This document shows positions 1 to 8,718 of a stretch of DNA of 37,335 bases, piece by piece. Numbering within the stretch: position 1 is the first letter of the stretch; every line of letters begins with the position of its first letter. Made by a program: the position numbers and the translations under genes. The DNA comes from Erysipelotrichaceae bacterium (lineage in GTDB: Bacteria > Bacillota_I > Bacilli_A > Erysipelotrichales > Erysipelotrichaceae): the NCBI GenBank assembly GCA_030528645.1, contig JAUMYM010000014.1, positions 1-37,335 on the forward strand. Direction: 5' to 3'. The notes beneath the pieces were generated by a model. It was not told the DNA's origin. It was given only the letters and a program-made list of their open reading frames with translations, and searched no databases.

Positions 1-1
1 A

Positions 2-54
2 TACCGACCTCCCAATCGTTAGATTTTTTGGTCTAACTTTTGGGGGTCGGTACA
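2..54. repeat. Imperfect palindrome resembling the ends of an IS3/IS150-type element
   Basis: The outer arms TACCGACC (2-9) and GGTCGGTA (45-52) pair, then CCCAA (11-15) with TTGGG (40-44), then GTTAGA (18-23) with TCTAAC (32-37), leaving a short T-rich loop. Read on the minus strand, the right arm is TGTACCGACCCCCAAAAG followed by TTAGACC, which has the TG start and GACCCC..AAGTTAGA pattern I associate with IS150-group IS3 ends. The two arms are similar but not identical. No transposase is present in the window. It overlaps the end of the yfhO-like gene. It could be a small MITE, two abutting IS ends, the edge of an element outside the window, or a plain hairpin. Confidence 0.5.
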
Positions 55-2187
55 TTGGATTCGCTTTTTTGTTTTATAAAGAATAAAGATAAATACATTA
101 AGACTTAAAAGAGATAAAATACTTCCAAGTAGGAATCCTCTTGGTATAAAGGAAAGATGAATTTCATGATTGCCTTCTAGAACATCAAAACCTAAGAAGC
201 CCTGATCGTTTGTTATGGTTTGTTTTTGGTGATTGATGGTTAATGACCATCCGGAATCATAAGCGATCGGTAAGGTAATGTGCTTTGGTTTTGATGTTAG
301 GGTTGCGTAAATATGATTATCTTTCAATTCACTTATTTCTAATGGGAATGGTTTAGCGCCATGGTCTATATAAATAGAATAGTCATTGATGTTTGTTAAA
401 AATTCAAATTTACTATCTTTTGTTAAATCATACATTCCTTTACTGTAACGAGGTTGTCCTAAACTAAAGTTTGGTTGTTTTACCATATAGTACTTAAAAC
501 CTAGTTGACGTAACAGATCAATATCTTGAATATCTAATTGCCAAGTAGTCCATGTAATGTTTAGCTTATCTCTAACAAATGGTAGAATATCAAATTGATA
601 CAAGGAATCATACGTATAGGCAGATTTAAAATCATAGTAGAGATTTACATTAAATGGCATTGGAGCATTAACATCTGTATAAGGAATATATATACGGTAG
701 AATTGATGTTTATTTTCCAAACCTTTGATATAGTCAATTGCTTTGTTATCTAGTGTTTGATCGAATTCAAATTTCTGAAAGTCCGGATAACGATGTAATG
801 TTTTTCTAGCTCCATAGCTAACTTCAAATAGTAAAACACCAACTAACAGTAAATAACTATATTTGTGTTTAAAAGATAAAAGAATGGTATATAGGACAAT
901 GAAGCCTAAGGCTAGAAGTAATCCATTGTATTCCGGTTTTAAATGATCCCAAATAACATCATAACGTTTTATTGCATAAAAGCGTAAGCCAAGAATGATA
1001 ATACTTAAAATACCTGCTGTTACATATAACCATTTTCTATTTATTGGTTGTTTTAAAACATACATAAGAGCAATAATCATAGAAGCGATATAGACCAATG
1101 TCCAACGGAAAGTTGGTTCTTTTAAGCCATGCATCATACTTGCACCATACGGTGTTAATAGAAATATTAGTAAGATACCAAGTAAACTACTAAGAGCAAT
1201 ACGTTCTTTCTTATTCTTTAATAAAAGAACTTGTGGAAGTAATAATATGGTAAATACAGAGGAGTAAAGCGTTAATTGGTTGGTTGAATAATCTGTTGTG
1301 TTAAATAACATATGACCAAGTTCACTGACTTGATAAGGTGCTATAAAGAGTTTTACCAGCATATCAAAGTAGATAAAGGTTGGATTGTATTTTTTTGTTA
1401 AAAGGAAAGATCCGCTTATACGAGGTGATTTCACGAGGTGTAATATCGCTGGGATAATCATAAAGCTTGCCATAAGGACACCAAGAAGATAAAAACCAAT
1501 CAGTATTAAAGTATCCATGACATAGTTCTTAAACTGAAATTCTTTTACCATGTAGTAACGAATTGTCCAGTAAAAAGTTAAGAAAATAGATGTTGTAAAG
1601 AAGAAGTAATAATTGGATAAAAGAAGCAGAAAGATAGAAAACGTAAACCATGTATACTTCTTGTTTATTAAAACAGATTCAATCCCAATAAATAGTAAAG
1701 GTAGTAAGGTATGCCATATTAAAAACATTGGATGTTCCGCAAATAAAGTGGCCCATCCACAGAAGGTATATAGTAAAACACCAACTATGCGATGCTTCAA
1801 AGAACATTGTAGTTGAATTAAAAAATGATTGAACAAAATTCCGGCTATCAAGAATTTTAAGATATAAGTAACTAGCATTGCCAAAATTAGGTGTGAACTT
1901 GGAAACAGTAAGGTGATATAACTAAAGGGATCTCCTAAAATATAGTAGGCTTTACTTGCCCAGAAGTTAGTACCTAAAAAGAAATTATGAGACCAAAAGG
2001 GAAGTTGTCCACTATGTAGTAAACGGTGAAAATCTTTATAAAAAAATAAATGTTGATACTGAAAGTCATAACCTAAAACAAACTTAAGTTGTTTGGTTAA
2101 ATATGGTAAAAATACTAGGACTACAGCTAAACATAAAATAGCGTACAGATATTTGTTTTCTATAAGATAGGTCTTAATTTTTTTCAT
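19..2187 (-). CDS. YfhO-family polytopic membrane protein, probable GT-C glycosyltransferase for surface polymer
   Basis: This 722-residue protein has an N-terminal membrane anchor, about a dozen hydrophobic helices over the first 460 residues, a largely soluble extracytoplasmic domain (about 470-680), and a final helix near 683-705. That layout matches the YfhO family. In Bacillus and Listeria, YfhO-type proteins are proposed to move a sugar from undecaprenyl phosphate onto lipoteichoic acid outside the membrane. The placement fits: it diverges from an LTA synthase operon that also encodes a GtrA-type flippase domain and a CsbB/GtrB-type glycosyltransferase. The ATG is preceded by GGTGATGA, and the start MKKIKTYL fits a membrane insertion signal. 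The last 11 residues and the stop codon lie inside an IS-like palindrome, so the native C-terminus may have been replaced. The acceptor and the sugar are inferred. Confidence 0.8.
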   Translation of the reverse strand: MKKIKTYLIENKYLYAILCLAVVLVFLPYLTKQLKFVLGYDFQYQHLFFYKDFHRLLHSGQLPFWSHNFFLGTNFWASKAYYILGDPFSYITLLFPSSHLILAMLVTYILKFLIAGILFNHFLIQLQCSLKHRIVGVLLYTFCGWATLFAEHPMFLIWHTLLPLLFIGIESVLINKKYTWFTFSIFLLLLSNYYFFFTTSIFLTFYWTIRYYMVKEFQFKNYVMDTLILIGFYLLGVLMASFMIIPAILHLVKSPRISGSFLLTKKYNPTFIYFDMLVKLFIAPYQVSELGHMLFNTTDYSTNQLTLYSSVFTILLLPQVLLLKNKKERIALSSLLGILLIFLLTPYGASMMHGLKEPTFRWTLVYIASMIIALMYVLKQPINRKWLYVTAGILSIIILGLRFYAIKRYDVIWDHLKPEYNGLLLALGFIVLYTILLSFKHKYSYLLLVGVLLFEVSYGARKTLHRYPDFQKFEFDQTLDNKAIDYIKGLENKHQFYRIYIPYTDVNAPMPFNVNLYYDFKSAYTYDSLYQFDILPFVRDKLNITWTTWQLDIQDIDLLRQLGFKYYMVKQPNFSLGQPRYSKGMYDLTKDSKFEFLTNINDYSIYIDHGAKPFPLEISELKDNHIYATLTSKPKHITLPIAYDSGWSLTINHQKQTITNDQGFLGFDVLEGNHEIHLSFIPRGFLLGSILSLLSLNVFIFILYKTKKRIQCTDPQKLDQKI

Positions 2188-2207
2188 TTCATCACCAATA
2201 TTACTAT

Positions 2208-2235
2208 ATCATAAATCATCATTTCTAAGTGACAA
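2208..2235 (-). promoter_or_regulatory. Probable promoter of the yfhO-like gene
   Basis: On the minus strand, TTGTCA (2230-2235) and TATGAT (2208-2213) are separated by 16 bases, about 20 bases upstream of the ATG. Both boxes are close to the sigma-A consensus. It lies back to back with the ltaS promoter. Confidence 0.45.
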
Positions 2236-2270
2236 AGTTGTTATTAATGGGAATATAGTCATGAGAATTA

Positions 2271-2279
2271 TGCTATAAT
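2271..2279 (+). promoter_or_regulatory. Extended -10 promoter of the ltaS-like operon
   Basis: TGCTATAAT is a perfect -10 box (2274-2279) with the TGn extension. No convincing -35 box is seen at 16-18 bases, as is usual for extended -10 promoters. Transcription would start near 2286, just before the ribosome site GAGGTAAG. Confidence 0.5.
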
Positions 2280-2301
2280 TACTTAGATTGAGGTAAGCAA
2301 A

Positions 2302-4161
2302 ATGAAAAAGAAATTATTAAATCATGTGCATATTTTAGTGTTACCATTTTACTTTGTAATAAGTGATGCGTTAGTCCGCATGTTTGCAGGACTAAGGCTT
2401 TTTTCACCGCGTGCTATTGCGTTTTCTTATTTCATAGGCTTATTTTTTAGTGGTCTATCTTTATTGTTAAAAGAAAAAGGACAAAAGATTTATTTGTCTA
2501 TTGTTTTTGTTATTTCGACGTTAGTTGCGTTTAGTCAAAGTTTATACTTTAATTTTTATACTGACTTTTATTCTTTTAATAAGTTAAGTAATATCAAAGA
2601 GTTTTTAGCCGTAAAAGGAGAAACGACCAAGGCATTTCATATGCAATATTTGCTTTATTTTGTACTGTTAGTGTTTATGATTGGATGGCTTATAAAGATG
2701 AACCTTCCAATCCACAATAAAAAACATAAAATACAGCTTGTGTTAGGTTTCGTACTTTTTGCATTGCTCGGGTATCACTCTGTTAAGTTCACATTTATAA
2801 ATAATATGCTTGATTCTACTCAAGTGTATTTAACGGATGATTATTTATATAAGACGTTATATTCGCATCAAAAGGCTGTTGAGCGTTTTGGTGTCTTTAC
2901 TCATGCCAATCGTGATTTATTGCGTATTGCAAAGACGTATCTTCAAAAAGCGGATCCAAAAGAGGTAAAAAGAATTGAAGAGTATTTTGCAAAACATCAA
3001 CGTGAAAAACAGCATAACGCTATGACAGGCTTATTTGAAAATAAAAATATTGTCTTGATTTTAGCAGAAAGTTTAGACCCATGGGGGATTCATCAAGAGA
3101 TTACACCAACACTTTATAAGATGAAACAAGAAGGAATTTATTTTGAAAATTATTATGCACCAATGTTTAATGCAAGTACCATTGATGCTGAATTTATGGT
3201 AAATACAGGCTTAGCACCTTCTTTGGAATCTGGTAATACAGCCTATGTCTTTAGTGGTAATACCTTTCCATTATCACTCGCAAATTTATTTAAGAAGAAA
3301 GGGTATAGTGCAATTAGTTATCACAATAGTATTGGTTCTTTTTATAATCGCTATCAGTTTCATGAAGCGCTTGGCTTTAGTGAGTTTTATGATTCCATCA
3401 AGTTAGACATTGAAACACCTAAAAACTTCGGTTATAACTGGGCACTTGATTACGATTTATTTGATAAGGCAAGTGACATTATTTTAAAACAGTCTCGTCC
3501 TTTCTTTTCTTATTTAATTACGGTAAGTATGCATACTCCATATGATGAAAATCGAATTGCTTTAAAAAAGAATTATGAATATGTATCAAAAATTTTACCA
3601 AATGAAGACAGTCAAATTATTTATTATTTAGCAGCTGGTAAAGACTTAGATGATGGATTGGAGTTATTCCAAAAAAGACTTGCAGAAGAAGGGATTTTAG
3701 ATGATACGGTCTTTGTTGTTTTTGGAGATCATTATTCTTATGGTATGCATCATGATATTATTTGGACTTACGATTTAGATACAAAAGGGGATTTTTATAA
3801 TCTTAAGAAAGTTCCTTTATTAATCTGGACACCAAATATGCAAGAACAAAAGATTAGTGAAATTGCAGGGCAATTTGAAGTGTATCCAACCCTTGCGAAT
3901 ATGTTTAACTTAGAGTTTAATCCGACTTATAATTTTGGGAATGATATATTTAATGAAGATGAAAATATTGTTGTCTATGGTTCAAAGAGTATTTGGCGTG
4001 ATAAAAACTTAGTGTATGATACAGGTAACATTGGTGCTAAGTATGTAGAGGATGCGGATGAATCTTACATCTTTGAACGAAATAGTTACGTGATTGAGCG
4101 TTTAAATATGTTTCAAAAAATCTTAGAACAAGATTACTTTAAGGAATTTAAGGGAGAATAA
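2302..4161 (+). CDS. ltaS: LtaS-family lipoteichoic acid synthase (sulfatase-fold phosphoglycerol transferase)
   Basis: This 619-residue protein has five N-terminal membrane helices (about 11-30, 38-56, 62-80, 113-132, 144-160) and then an extracellular sulfatase-type domain (about 245-600). The LtaS signature residues are visible: Glu256 in LILAES, the probable nucleophile Thr293 in ASTIDAEF, and the metal-binding FGDH at 474-477. LtaS enzymes polymerise glycerol phosphate from phosphatidylglycerol onto a glycolipid anchor at the outer face of the membrane. GAGGTAAG precedes the ATG. It is the first gene of a tightly spaced operon with a phosphodiesterase, a HAD-GtrA fusion and a glycosyltransferase, all consistent with LTA assembly and decoration. 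It could instead be an LTA primase or another phosphoglycerol transferase of the same family; the family call is firm and the exact polymer is inferred. Confidence 0.85.
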   Translation: MKKKLLNHVHILVLPFYFVISDALVRMFAGLRLFSPRAIAFSYFIGLFFSGLSLLLKEKGQKIYLSIVFVISTLVAFSQSLYFNFYTDFYSFNKLSNIKEFLAVKGETTKAFHMQYLLYFVLLVFMIGWLIKMNLPIHNKKHKIQLVLGFVLFALLGYHSVKFTFINNMLDSTQVYLTDDYLYKTLYSHQKAVERFGVFTHANRDLLRIAKTYLQKADPKEVKRIEEYFAKHQREKQHNAMTGLFENKNIVLILAESLDPWGIHQEITPTLYKMKQEGIYFENYYAPMFNASTIDAEFMVNTGLAPSLESGNTAYVFSGNTFPLSLANLFKKKGYSAISYHNSIGSFYNRYQFHEALGFSEFYDSIKLDIETPKNFGYNWALDYDLFDKASDIILKQSRPFFSYLITVSMHTPYDENRIALKKNYEYVSKILPNEDSQIIYYLAAGKDLDDGLELFQKRLAEEGILDDTVFVVFGDHYSYGMHHDIIWTYDLDTKGDFYNLKKVPLLIWTPNMQEQKISEIAGQFEVYPTLANMFNLEFNPTYNFGNDIFNEDENIVVYGSKSIWRDKNLVYDTGNIGAKYVEDADESYIFERNSYVIERLNMFQKILEQDYFKEFKGE

Positions 4162-4162
4162 G

Positions 4163-5095
4163 ATGAAAAAGTTTAAACAGATATTATCACTTATTATTCT
4201 TATAGAAGTAGTTGTCATTGTTGTTGTTTCTTTTGCAATTAAAGAAGATCGTAAAAAGAAACAAGTTGAACTGGCAAGTCTTTGGTTTAATCAATATCAT
4301 GTAGTAGCCCATGCGATGGGCTCTATTGATCAGTATCCTTACACCAATTCTTTGGAGGCATTTTATGCCAATTATGAAAAAGGGACTCGTGTATTTGAGG
4401 TGGATTTTGGTTTAACAAGTGATCAACATTTAGTGCTGACACATGGCTGGCTCGAGCATAAACAGCAACGTTTAGGTATGTTGCAGGCAGATGCATTACC
4501 AATGAGTTTACAGGAATTTAAAGAACAGAAAATCTATGGTCAATATACACCGTTGGATGTAAAGGACTTAATGAATCTCATGCATCAATATCCGGATATT
4601 TATGTCATTTTAGATTGGGGGAAACAGTTGGATTGGGATGAAGAGGCAAAAGTGGATCATATCTTTGATATTGAGCAATTAATTGCGTTAAATCAACAAC
4701 TAATCAATGAATTTAAGCAGGAAGATGAAACTTTATTACAACGTGTGATTCCTCAAATTTATTATGAAGATCATTATTATCGTTTGCATGAAGTATATCC
4801 ATTTAAACATTACATTTATACATTATATAAAAATTATGATAAAACCAACGCACGTAAAGTAATGCAGTTTATTACTAAGAATAAGATTGATGTGGTTACA
4901 AGTAATCTTTATGGGAAACAAGCTATGATTACTTCAGAAATAAAACGACAAATTAACTTAGATCGCACAACAAAGGCGTCGATGGCAGTGTTTTTACATA
5001 CGATTAATAACCTTGAAGAAGCTAAAAAATACATGGAAGAAGGATATAAAGGTATGTATAGTGATGGATTAAGTGAAGCGGATATGAAAGAATAG
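4163..5095 (+). CDS. Membrane-anchored GDPD/PI-PLC-like phosphodiesterase
   Basis: This 310-residue protein has one N-terminal membrane helix (about 7-26) and a TIM-barrel domain of the glycerophosphodiester phosphodiesterase superfamily. Visible motifs are HAMGSID (His50), NSLEAF (62-67), FEVDFGLTSD with Glu79 and Asp81, and THGW (His94). It resembles the subgroup that has HAxGxID and HDW instead of the classic HRG and HDxxL. Here the D of HDW is Gly95, which may affect metal binding or activity. The ATG lies one base after the ltaS stop, so translation is probably coupled. A likely role is cleaving glycerophosphodiesters outside the membrane, such as lipid or LTA fragments. That role is inferred from the neighbours. 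Confidence 0.68.
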   Translation: MKKFKQILSLIILIEVVVIVVVSFAIKEDRKKKQVELASLWFNQYHVVAHAMGSIDQYPYTNSLEAFYANYEKGTRVFEVDFGLTSDQHLVLTHGWLEHKQQRLGMLQADALPMSLQEFKEQKIYGQYTPLDVKDLMNLMHQYPDIYVILDWGKQLDWDEEAKVDHIFDIEQLIALNQQLINEFKQEDETLLQRVIPQIYYEDHYYRLHEVYPFKHYIYTLYKNYDKTNARKVMQFITKNKIDVVTSNLYGKQAMITSEIKRQINLDRTTKASMAVFLHTINNLEEAKKYMEEGYKGMYSDGLSEADMKE

Positions 5096-5103
5096 GTGAT
5101 TAT

Positions 5104-6057
5104 ATGAATGTATATGATTTCGATAAAACCATCTATGATGGAGATAGTACCATAGATTTTTATGTGTTTAATGTAAAAAAAGACTTACGTTTACTTCGTT
5201 TTTTTCCTAAGCAACTCTTTGGTCTTTTTAAGTATTTAGTATTAGGTGCAAGTAAAGAAACGTTTAAAGAAGACTTTTATTGTTACTTAAAAGCGATTGA
5301 TGTCGATACACGTGTGAAAGAATTTTGGTCTTTGCATCAAAATAAGATCAAAACGTTTTATTGGAAGCAAAAGAAAGAGGATGATGTCATTATCAGTGCT
5401 TCATCTGAATTTTTATTAAAACCTATTATAGAAGTGTTGAAGGTACGTCTTATTGCATCAAAAAACAATCCTAAAACAGGAAAATTTGAAGGATTGAATT
5501 GCTATGGCAAGGAAAAAGTCCACCGTTTCCATCAAGAATATCAAGAAACGATAGATGAATTTTATTCAGATTCTTTCAGCGATTTACCAATGAGTCAGTT
5601 AGCCATAAAAAGCTATATCGTTAAAAAAGAAGAAATTATACCTTGGGATGCGTATAAACCAAGTACCATTTCAAAGTGTAAGCAGATGTTTTTTTCCAAA
5701 CAATTTATACAATTTTTATTCATTGGTGTTATTAATACCATCAATGGCATTGCGTTTTCCTACTTATATTCTTTGTTTTTAAATCCAAATATTGCTTTTA
5801 TCTTTGGGTATCTTACTTCTTTAGTAATTGCCTATGTTTTAAATAGTACCTTAGTTTTTAAACATTCATTATCCCTTCAAACATTAACAAAATTTGCAAT
5901 TTCTTACATTCCTAATTTTATAATTCAAAATTTAGTAGTACTATTAGTATATAACGTTCTACATTTCCATAAATTGATTGCTTATGGTCTTGCGGCAATC
6001 TTAGGTATTCCAATTACATTTATCTTTCTTAAAATCTTTGCATTTAAAAAGCATTAG
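5104..6057 (+). CDS. Fusion protein: HAD-IB phosphatase domain plus GtrA-type flippase domain
   Basis: The 317-residue protein has two parts. Residues 1-180 form a HAD hydrolase with all motifs visible: YDFDKT (Asp5, Asp7), a Ser motif in IISAS (97-101), a Lys region near 135-138, and Asp156/Asp160 in YSDSFSD. The layout recalls PgpC-like or SerB-like HAD-IB phosphatases. Residues 199-317 carry four hydrophobic helices beginning QFIQFLFIGVINTING, typical of GtrA-family proteins, which are thought to flip polyprenyl-phosphate sugars. The next gene encodes the matching GtrB/CsbB-type glycosyltransferase. The phosphatase could act on phosphatidylglycerophosphate (supplying the LtaS donor lipid) or on a lipid carrier phosphate; neither is shown. 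No frameshift or internal start at the junction is apparent. Confidence 0.78.
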   Translation: MNVYDFDKTIYDGDSTIDFYVFNVKKDLRLLRFFPKQLFGLFKYLVLGASKETFKEDFYCYLKAIDVDTRVKEFWSLHQNKIKTFYWKQKKEDDVIISASSEFLLKPIIEVLKVRLIASKNNPKTGKFEGLNCYGKEKVHRFHQEYQETIDEFYSDSFSDLPMSQLAIKSYIVKKEEIIPWDAYKPSTISKCKQMFFSKQFIQFLFIGVINTINGIAFSYLYSLFLNPNIAFIFGYLTSLVIAYVLNSTLVFKHSLSLQTLTKFAISYIPNFIIQNLVVLLVYNVLHFHKLIAYGLAAILGIPITFIFLKIFAFKKH

Positions 6058-6066
6058 GAGGTTAGT

Positions 6067-6993
6067 ATGTTGTTATCGATAATTGTTCCATGTTATAACG
6101 AAGAACAAGTTGTAGCTTTGTTTTATCAAGAAGCCATTAAGCATATTTTAGCTTGTAACATGGACTATGAAATTCTTTTTGTAAATGATGGCTCCAAAGA
6201 TCAAACACTACAAGAGTGTTTAAAATTAAAAGAAAAAGATTCGCATATTGTCGTTATTGATTTTAGTCGCAACTTTGGAAAAGAAGCAGCGATGCTTGCC
6301 GGTTTAAAAGAGGCAAAAGGGGACTATGTGGTTATTATGGATAGTGATTTACAAGATCCTCCTTCTCTTTTACCTCAAATGGCAAATCTTTTAAATAGTG
6401 ATACTTGTGACAGTGTAGCAACCTATCGAGTAGATCGTAAAGGTGAGCCTTTGATTCGTTCTTTTTTTGCACGTTCTTTTTATAAACTCATTAATAAGTT
6501 TACAGAAGTAGAAATTGTAGATGGAGCACGCGATTATCGTATGATGAAACGTCAAATGGTCAATGCGATTATTGATTTGCCGGAATATCAACGTTTTTCA
6601 AAGGGTATTTTTACGTGGGTTGGCTTTCGAAGTCAATACTTAGAATATGAAAACATTCAACGTGTGGCAGGAGAAACCAAATGGAGCTTCTTTAAACTAG
6701 TGAAGTATGCCATTGAAGGTATTGTTGCCTATACCACAGCGCCACTTCGTCTTGCTACAGTGATAGGTATTTTAATGTCCATTGTAGGCTTTAGCTTTAT
6801 GTTGTTCATTGTTATAAAGGCTATTTTCTTTGGAGATCCTGTGGCTGGTTATCCTTCTATGATTGTAGTCATTTCTTTAATTGGTGGTATCCAGTTATTG
6901 GTGTTAGGGGTATTAGGAGAATATTTAGCGAAGACTTATATGGAAACAAAACGTAGACCAAACTATATTATTAAGAAAAGGTACGATGAATGA
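6067..6993 (+). CDS. GtrB/CsbB-type polyprenyl-phosphate glycosyltransferase (GT2, DPM1-like)
   Basis: This 308-residue protein has a GT2 catalytic domain with VPCYNEE at the N-terminus, NDGSKDQT (40-47), and the nucleotide-sugar and metal motif DSDLQDPP (92-99). Two C-terminal membrane helices (about 229-252 and 264-288) follow, then a basic tail. This is the full GtrB/CsbB architecture. Such enzymes transfer a sugar from a nucleotide donor to undecaprenyl phosphate on the cytoplasmic side. A GtrA-type protein then flips the product, and a GT-C enzyme such as YfhO uses it outside. All three are present in this locus. The ribosome site is AGGAGG, and the next gene overlaps by four bases. The sugar cannot be read from the sequence. 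Confidence 0.88.
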   Translation: MLLSIIVPCYNEEQVVALFYQEAIKHILACNMDYEILFVNDGSKDQTLQECLKLKEKDSHIVVIDFSRNFGKEAAMLAGLKEAKGDYVVIMDSDLQDPPSLLPQMANLLNSDTCDSVATYRVDRKGEPLIRSFFARSFYKLINKFTEVEIVDGARDYRMMKRQMVNAIIDLPEYQRFSKGIFTWVGFRSQYLEYENIQRVAGETKWSFFKLVKYAIEGIVAYTTAPLRLATVIGILMSIVGFSFMLFIVIKAIFFGDPVAGYPSMIVVISLIGGIQLLVLGVLGEYLAKTYMETKRRPNYIIKKRYDE

Positions 6994-8651
6994 AACTATT
7001 GATTTCTTTGCTATATCCTATATTTATTCTTGTCATTATGGGCGGTATTTTATACCATCAACGCATGCATAAACATTTTAAATGGTTTGTTTTCTTAAAT
7101 GGGATTTTTGCTTTTGCTTTATTGGTATTTACATATTTCTATTTTAAATTTGAAGATACCATTTATTTTTGGGATTCAAGTGGACAATGGAGCAACGCTA
7201 TTTATACATTGGATGCGTATCATTATTCATTAGATGGTCTGTTTTATGAGTTATATCAAAGTATGCTACATACTGAATATTCAAAGTTACCAGCTTTTTT
7301 CTTATTATTTCCATTGCATCAATTTGGCATTGAATTTCGTCATTTTGCCTTTGCGATGGTGTTGGTATTTGGCATCCCGGCGTGTTTTCTTCTAACTGCT
7401 TTTGTTTATCAATATCATCATGAAAAGATGAATAAATGGCATTTGCTATCGCTGGTAAGTCTTGTTTATTTAAGTATCCCTATTTTATTCTCCATGTTGG
7501 AAGGAGAAAGTGGGGCAGCCGGTATTGTATTTATTCTTTTCTTTTATTGGCTTTTTGCAAACTATCGCTATGAGCGTTTTGAATTACTTAAAAATATTGC
7601 ACTAGTAGGTTGTATTTTAATTTTAGTTTTTTTACGTCGATGGTATATCTTTTGGGTTATTAGTTATTTCTTTACGACATTTACATTTCAATGTTATGTA
7701 GCTTATCGTAAAAAGAAATTTCCTTTATGGCTCATAGTAAACTATGCCTTTATTACTCTTGCGGTACTTGTTTGTTTGTGGCTGTTCTTTAAAGAGTTTG
7801 TAATTATGATTACTACGGCAAACTATGTGGATGCCTATGTAGCTTATCGTATCAGTCTTTCAGATCAACTACAACATACATTAGGATTTTATGGCTTAGG
7901 TTACCTAGCTTTAGCTAGCATCGGGATATATTGGATTTATAAATTAAAAAGTAAGTATGGTTTTTTACCATTTCATATCGTATTTACTTATGCAACATTT
8001 TTAATCGTAGATCGTTTTGATACCCATCATTATTATGTAATTACCATTGAACTTTTATTATTGATCATAATTGCTATCTTAAGGATGGATAAGAAGTGGC
8101 AACATCTTCTAATAAGCGTAGTAATTGGCTTTGTCTTTCTTACAAAATTAGTCTTACCATTTCCAAATCTTTTAGCAGGAACGATTACCAATGTGCCTGA
8201 AGTACGTAAGGATAAGGAAGATATTATTGCAATGGTAAAGGATATGAATCAGATTGTGCAAGATGATTCCATTTATATCTTAGCGAGTTCGTTGTTATAT
8301 AATAATCAAACGTTTCAAAATGTCATGTTACCTCAAAAGATGTCTTCCATGAAGAATATGCTGGCAGTAGCGCACATCGATCAAAGAGATGGCTTTCCAC
8401 TTGTAGTCTTTGATGCAGATTACATACTCTTGGTTAGTCCACATCAAATTCATAAAGAAGCAAAGTATCAAAAAGTCATTATTAAATTAAGCGAAGCTTT
8501 ACAAACCATGGCAAGGGATCATTATCAACTTGTAAAAACATATAAAATTGATGAAACAAGCTTTACATTGGTAAAAAAAATCAAAGAGTTTACCTTGCAA
8601 CAACAACAATCTATTATTGATTTTGTTGAAATTGAGCCAATATTGAAATAA
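6990..8651 (+). CDS. Polytopic membrane protein, possible GT-C glycosyltransferase
   Basis: This 553-residue protein has about 11-12 hydrophobic helices in the first 400 residues and a soluble C-terminal part (about 405-553). I do not recognise a named family. An early extracytoplasmic loop near residue 60 contains DSSGQWSNA, which could be the acidic motif common in the first loop of GT-C and PMT-like enzymes. Its ATG overlaps the stop of the GtrB-like gene (ATGA), so the two are probably co-translated. This suggests it uses, or regulates use of, the lipid-linked sugar made upstream, perhaps as a second transferase besides the YfhO protein. The function is inferred. Confidence 0.6.
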   Translation: MKLLISLLYPIFILVIMGGILYHQRMHKHFKWFVFLNGIFAFALLVFTYFYFKFEDTIYFWDSSGQWSNAIYTLDAYHYSLDGLFYELYQSMLHTEYSKLPAFFLLFPLHQFGIEFRHFAFAMVLVFGIPACFLLTAFVYQYHHEKMNKWHLLSLVSLVYLSIPILFSMLEGESGAAGIVFILFFYWLFANYRYERFELLKNIALVGCILILVFLRRWYIFWVISYFFTTFTFQCYVAYRKKKFPLWLIVNYAFITLAVLVCLWLFFKEFVIMITTANYVDAYVAYRISLSDQLQHTLGFYGLGYLALASIGIYWIYKLKSKYGFLPFHIVFTYATFLIVDRFDTHHYYVITIELLLLIIIAILRMDKKWQHLLISVVIGFVFLTKLVLPFPNLLAGTITNVPEVRKDKEDIIAMVKDMNQIVQDDSIYILASSLLYNNQTFQNVMLPQKMSSMKNMLAVAHIDQRDGFPLVVFDADYILLVSPHQIHKEAKYQKVIIKLSEALQTMARDHYQLVKTYKIDETSFTLVKKIKEFTLQQQQSIIDFVEIEPILK

Positions 8652-8666
8652 AATGTTGCTTAAAAG

Positions 8667-8695
8667 TTGAAACATGAATTTAATAGGCATATAAT
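8667..8695 (+). promoter_or_regulatory. Sigma-A type promoter of pduL
   Basis: TTGAAA (8667-8672) and TATAAT (8690-8695) are separated by 17 bases. This is one of the best promoters in the window. It lies immediately upstream of the GGGGAGG ribosome site of pduL, separating pduL from the LTA operon. Confidence 0.7.
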
Positions 8696-8718
8696 ATTTT
8701 TCATGGGGAGGAAATGTT

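Noticed and set aside
1613-1816. Plus-strand frame inside yfhO
   Set aside because: It lies opposite a long, clearly coding membrane protein gene and resembles nothing; it is a shadow frame.
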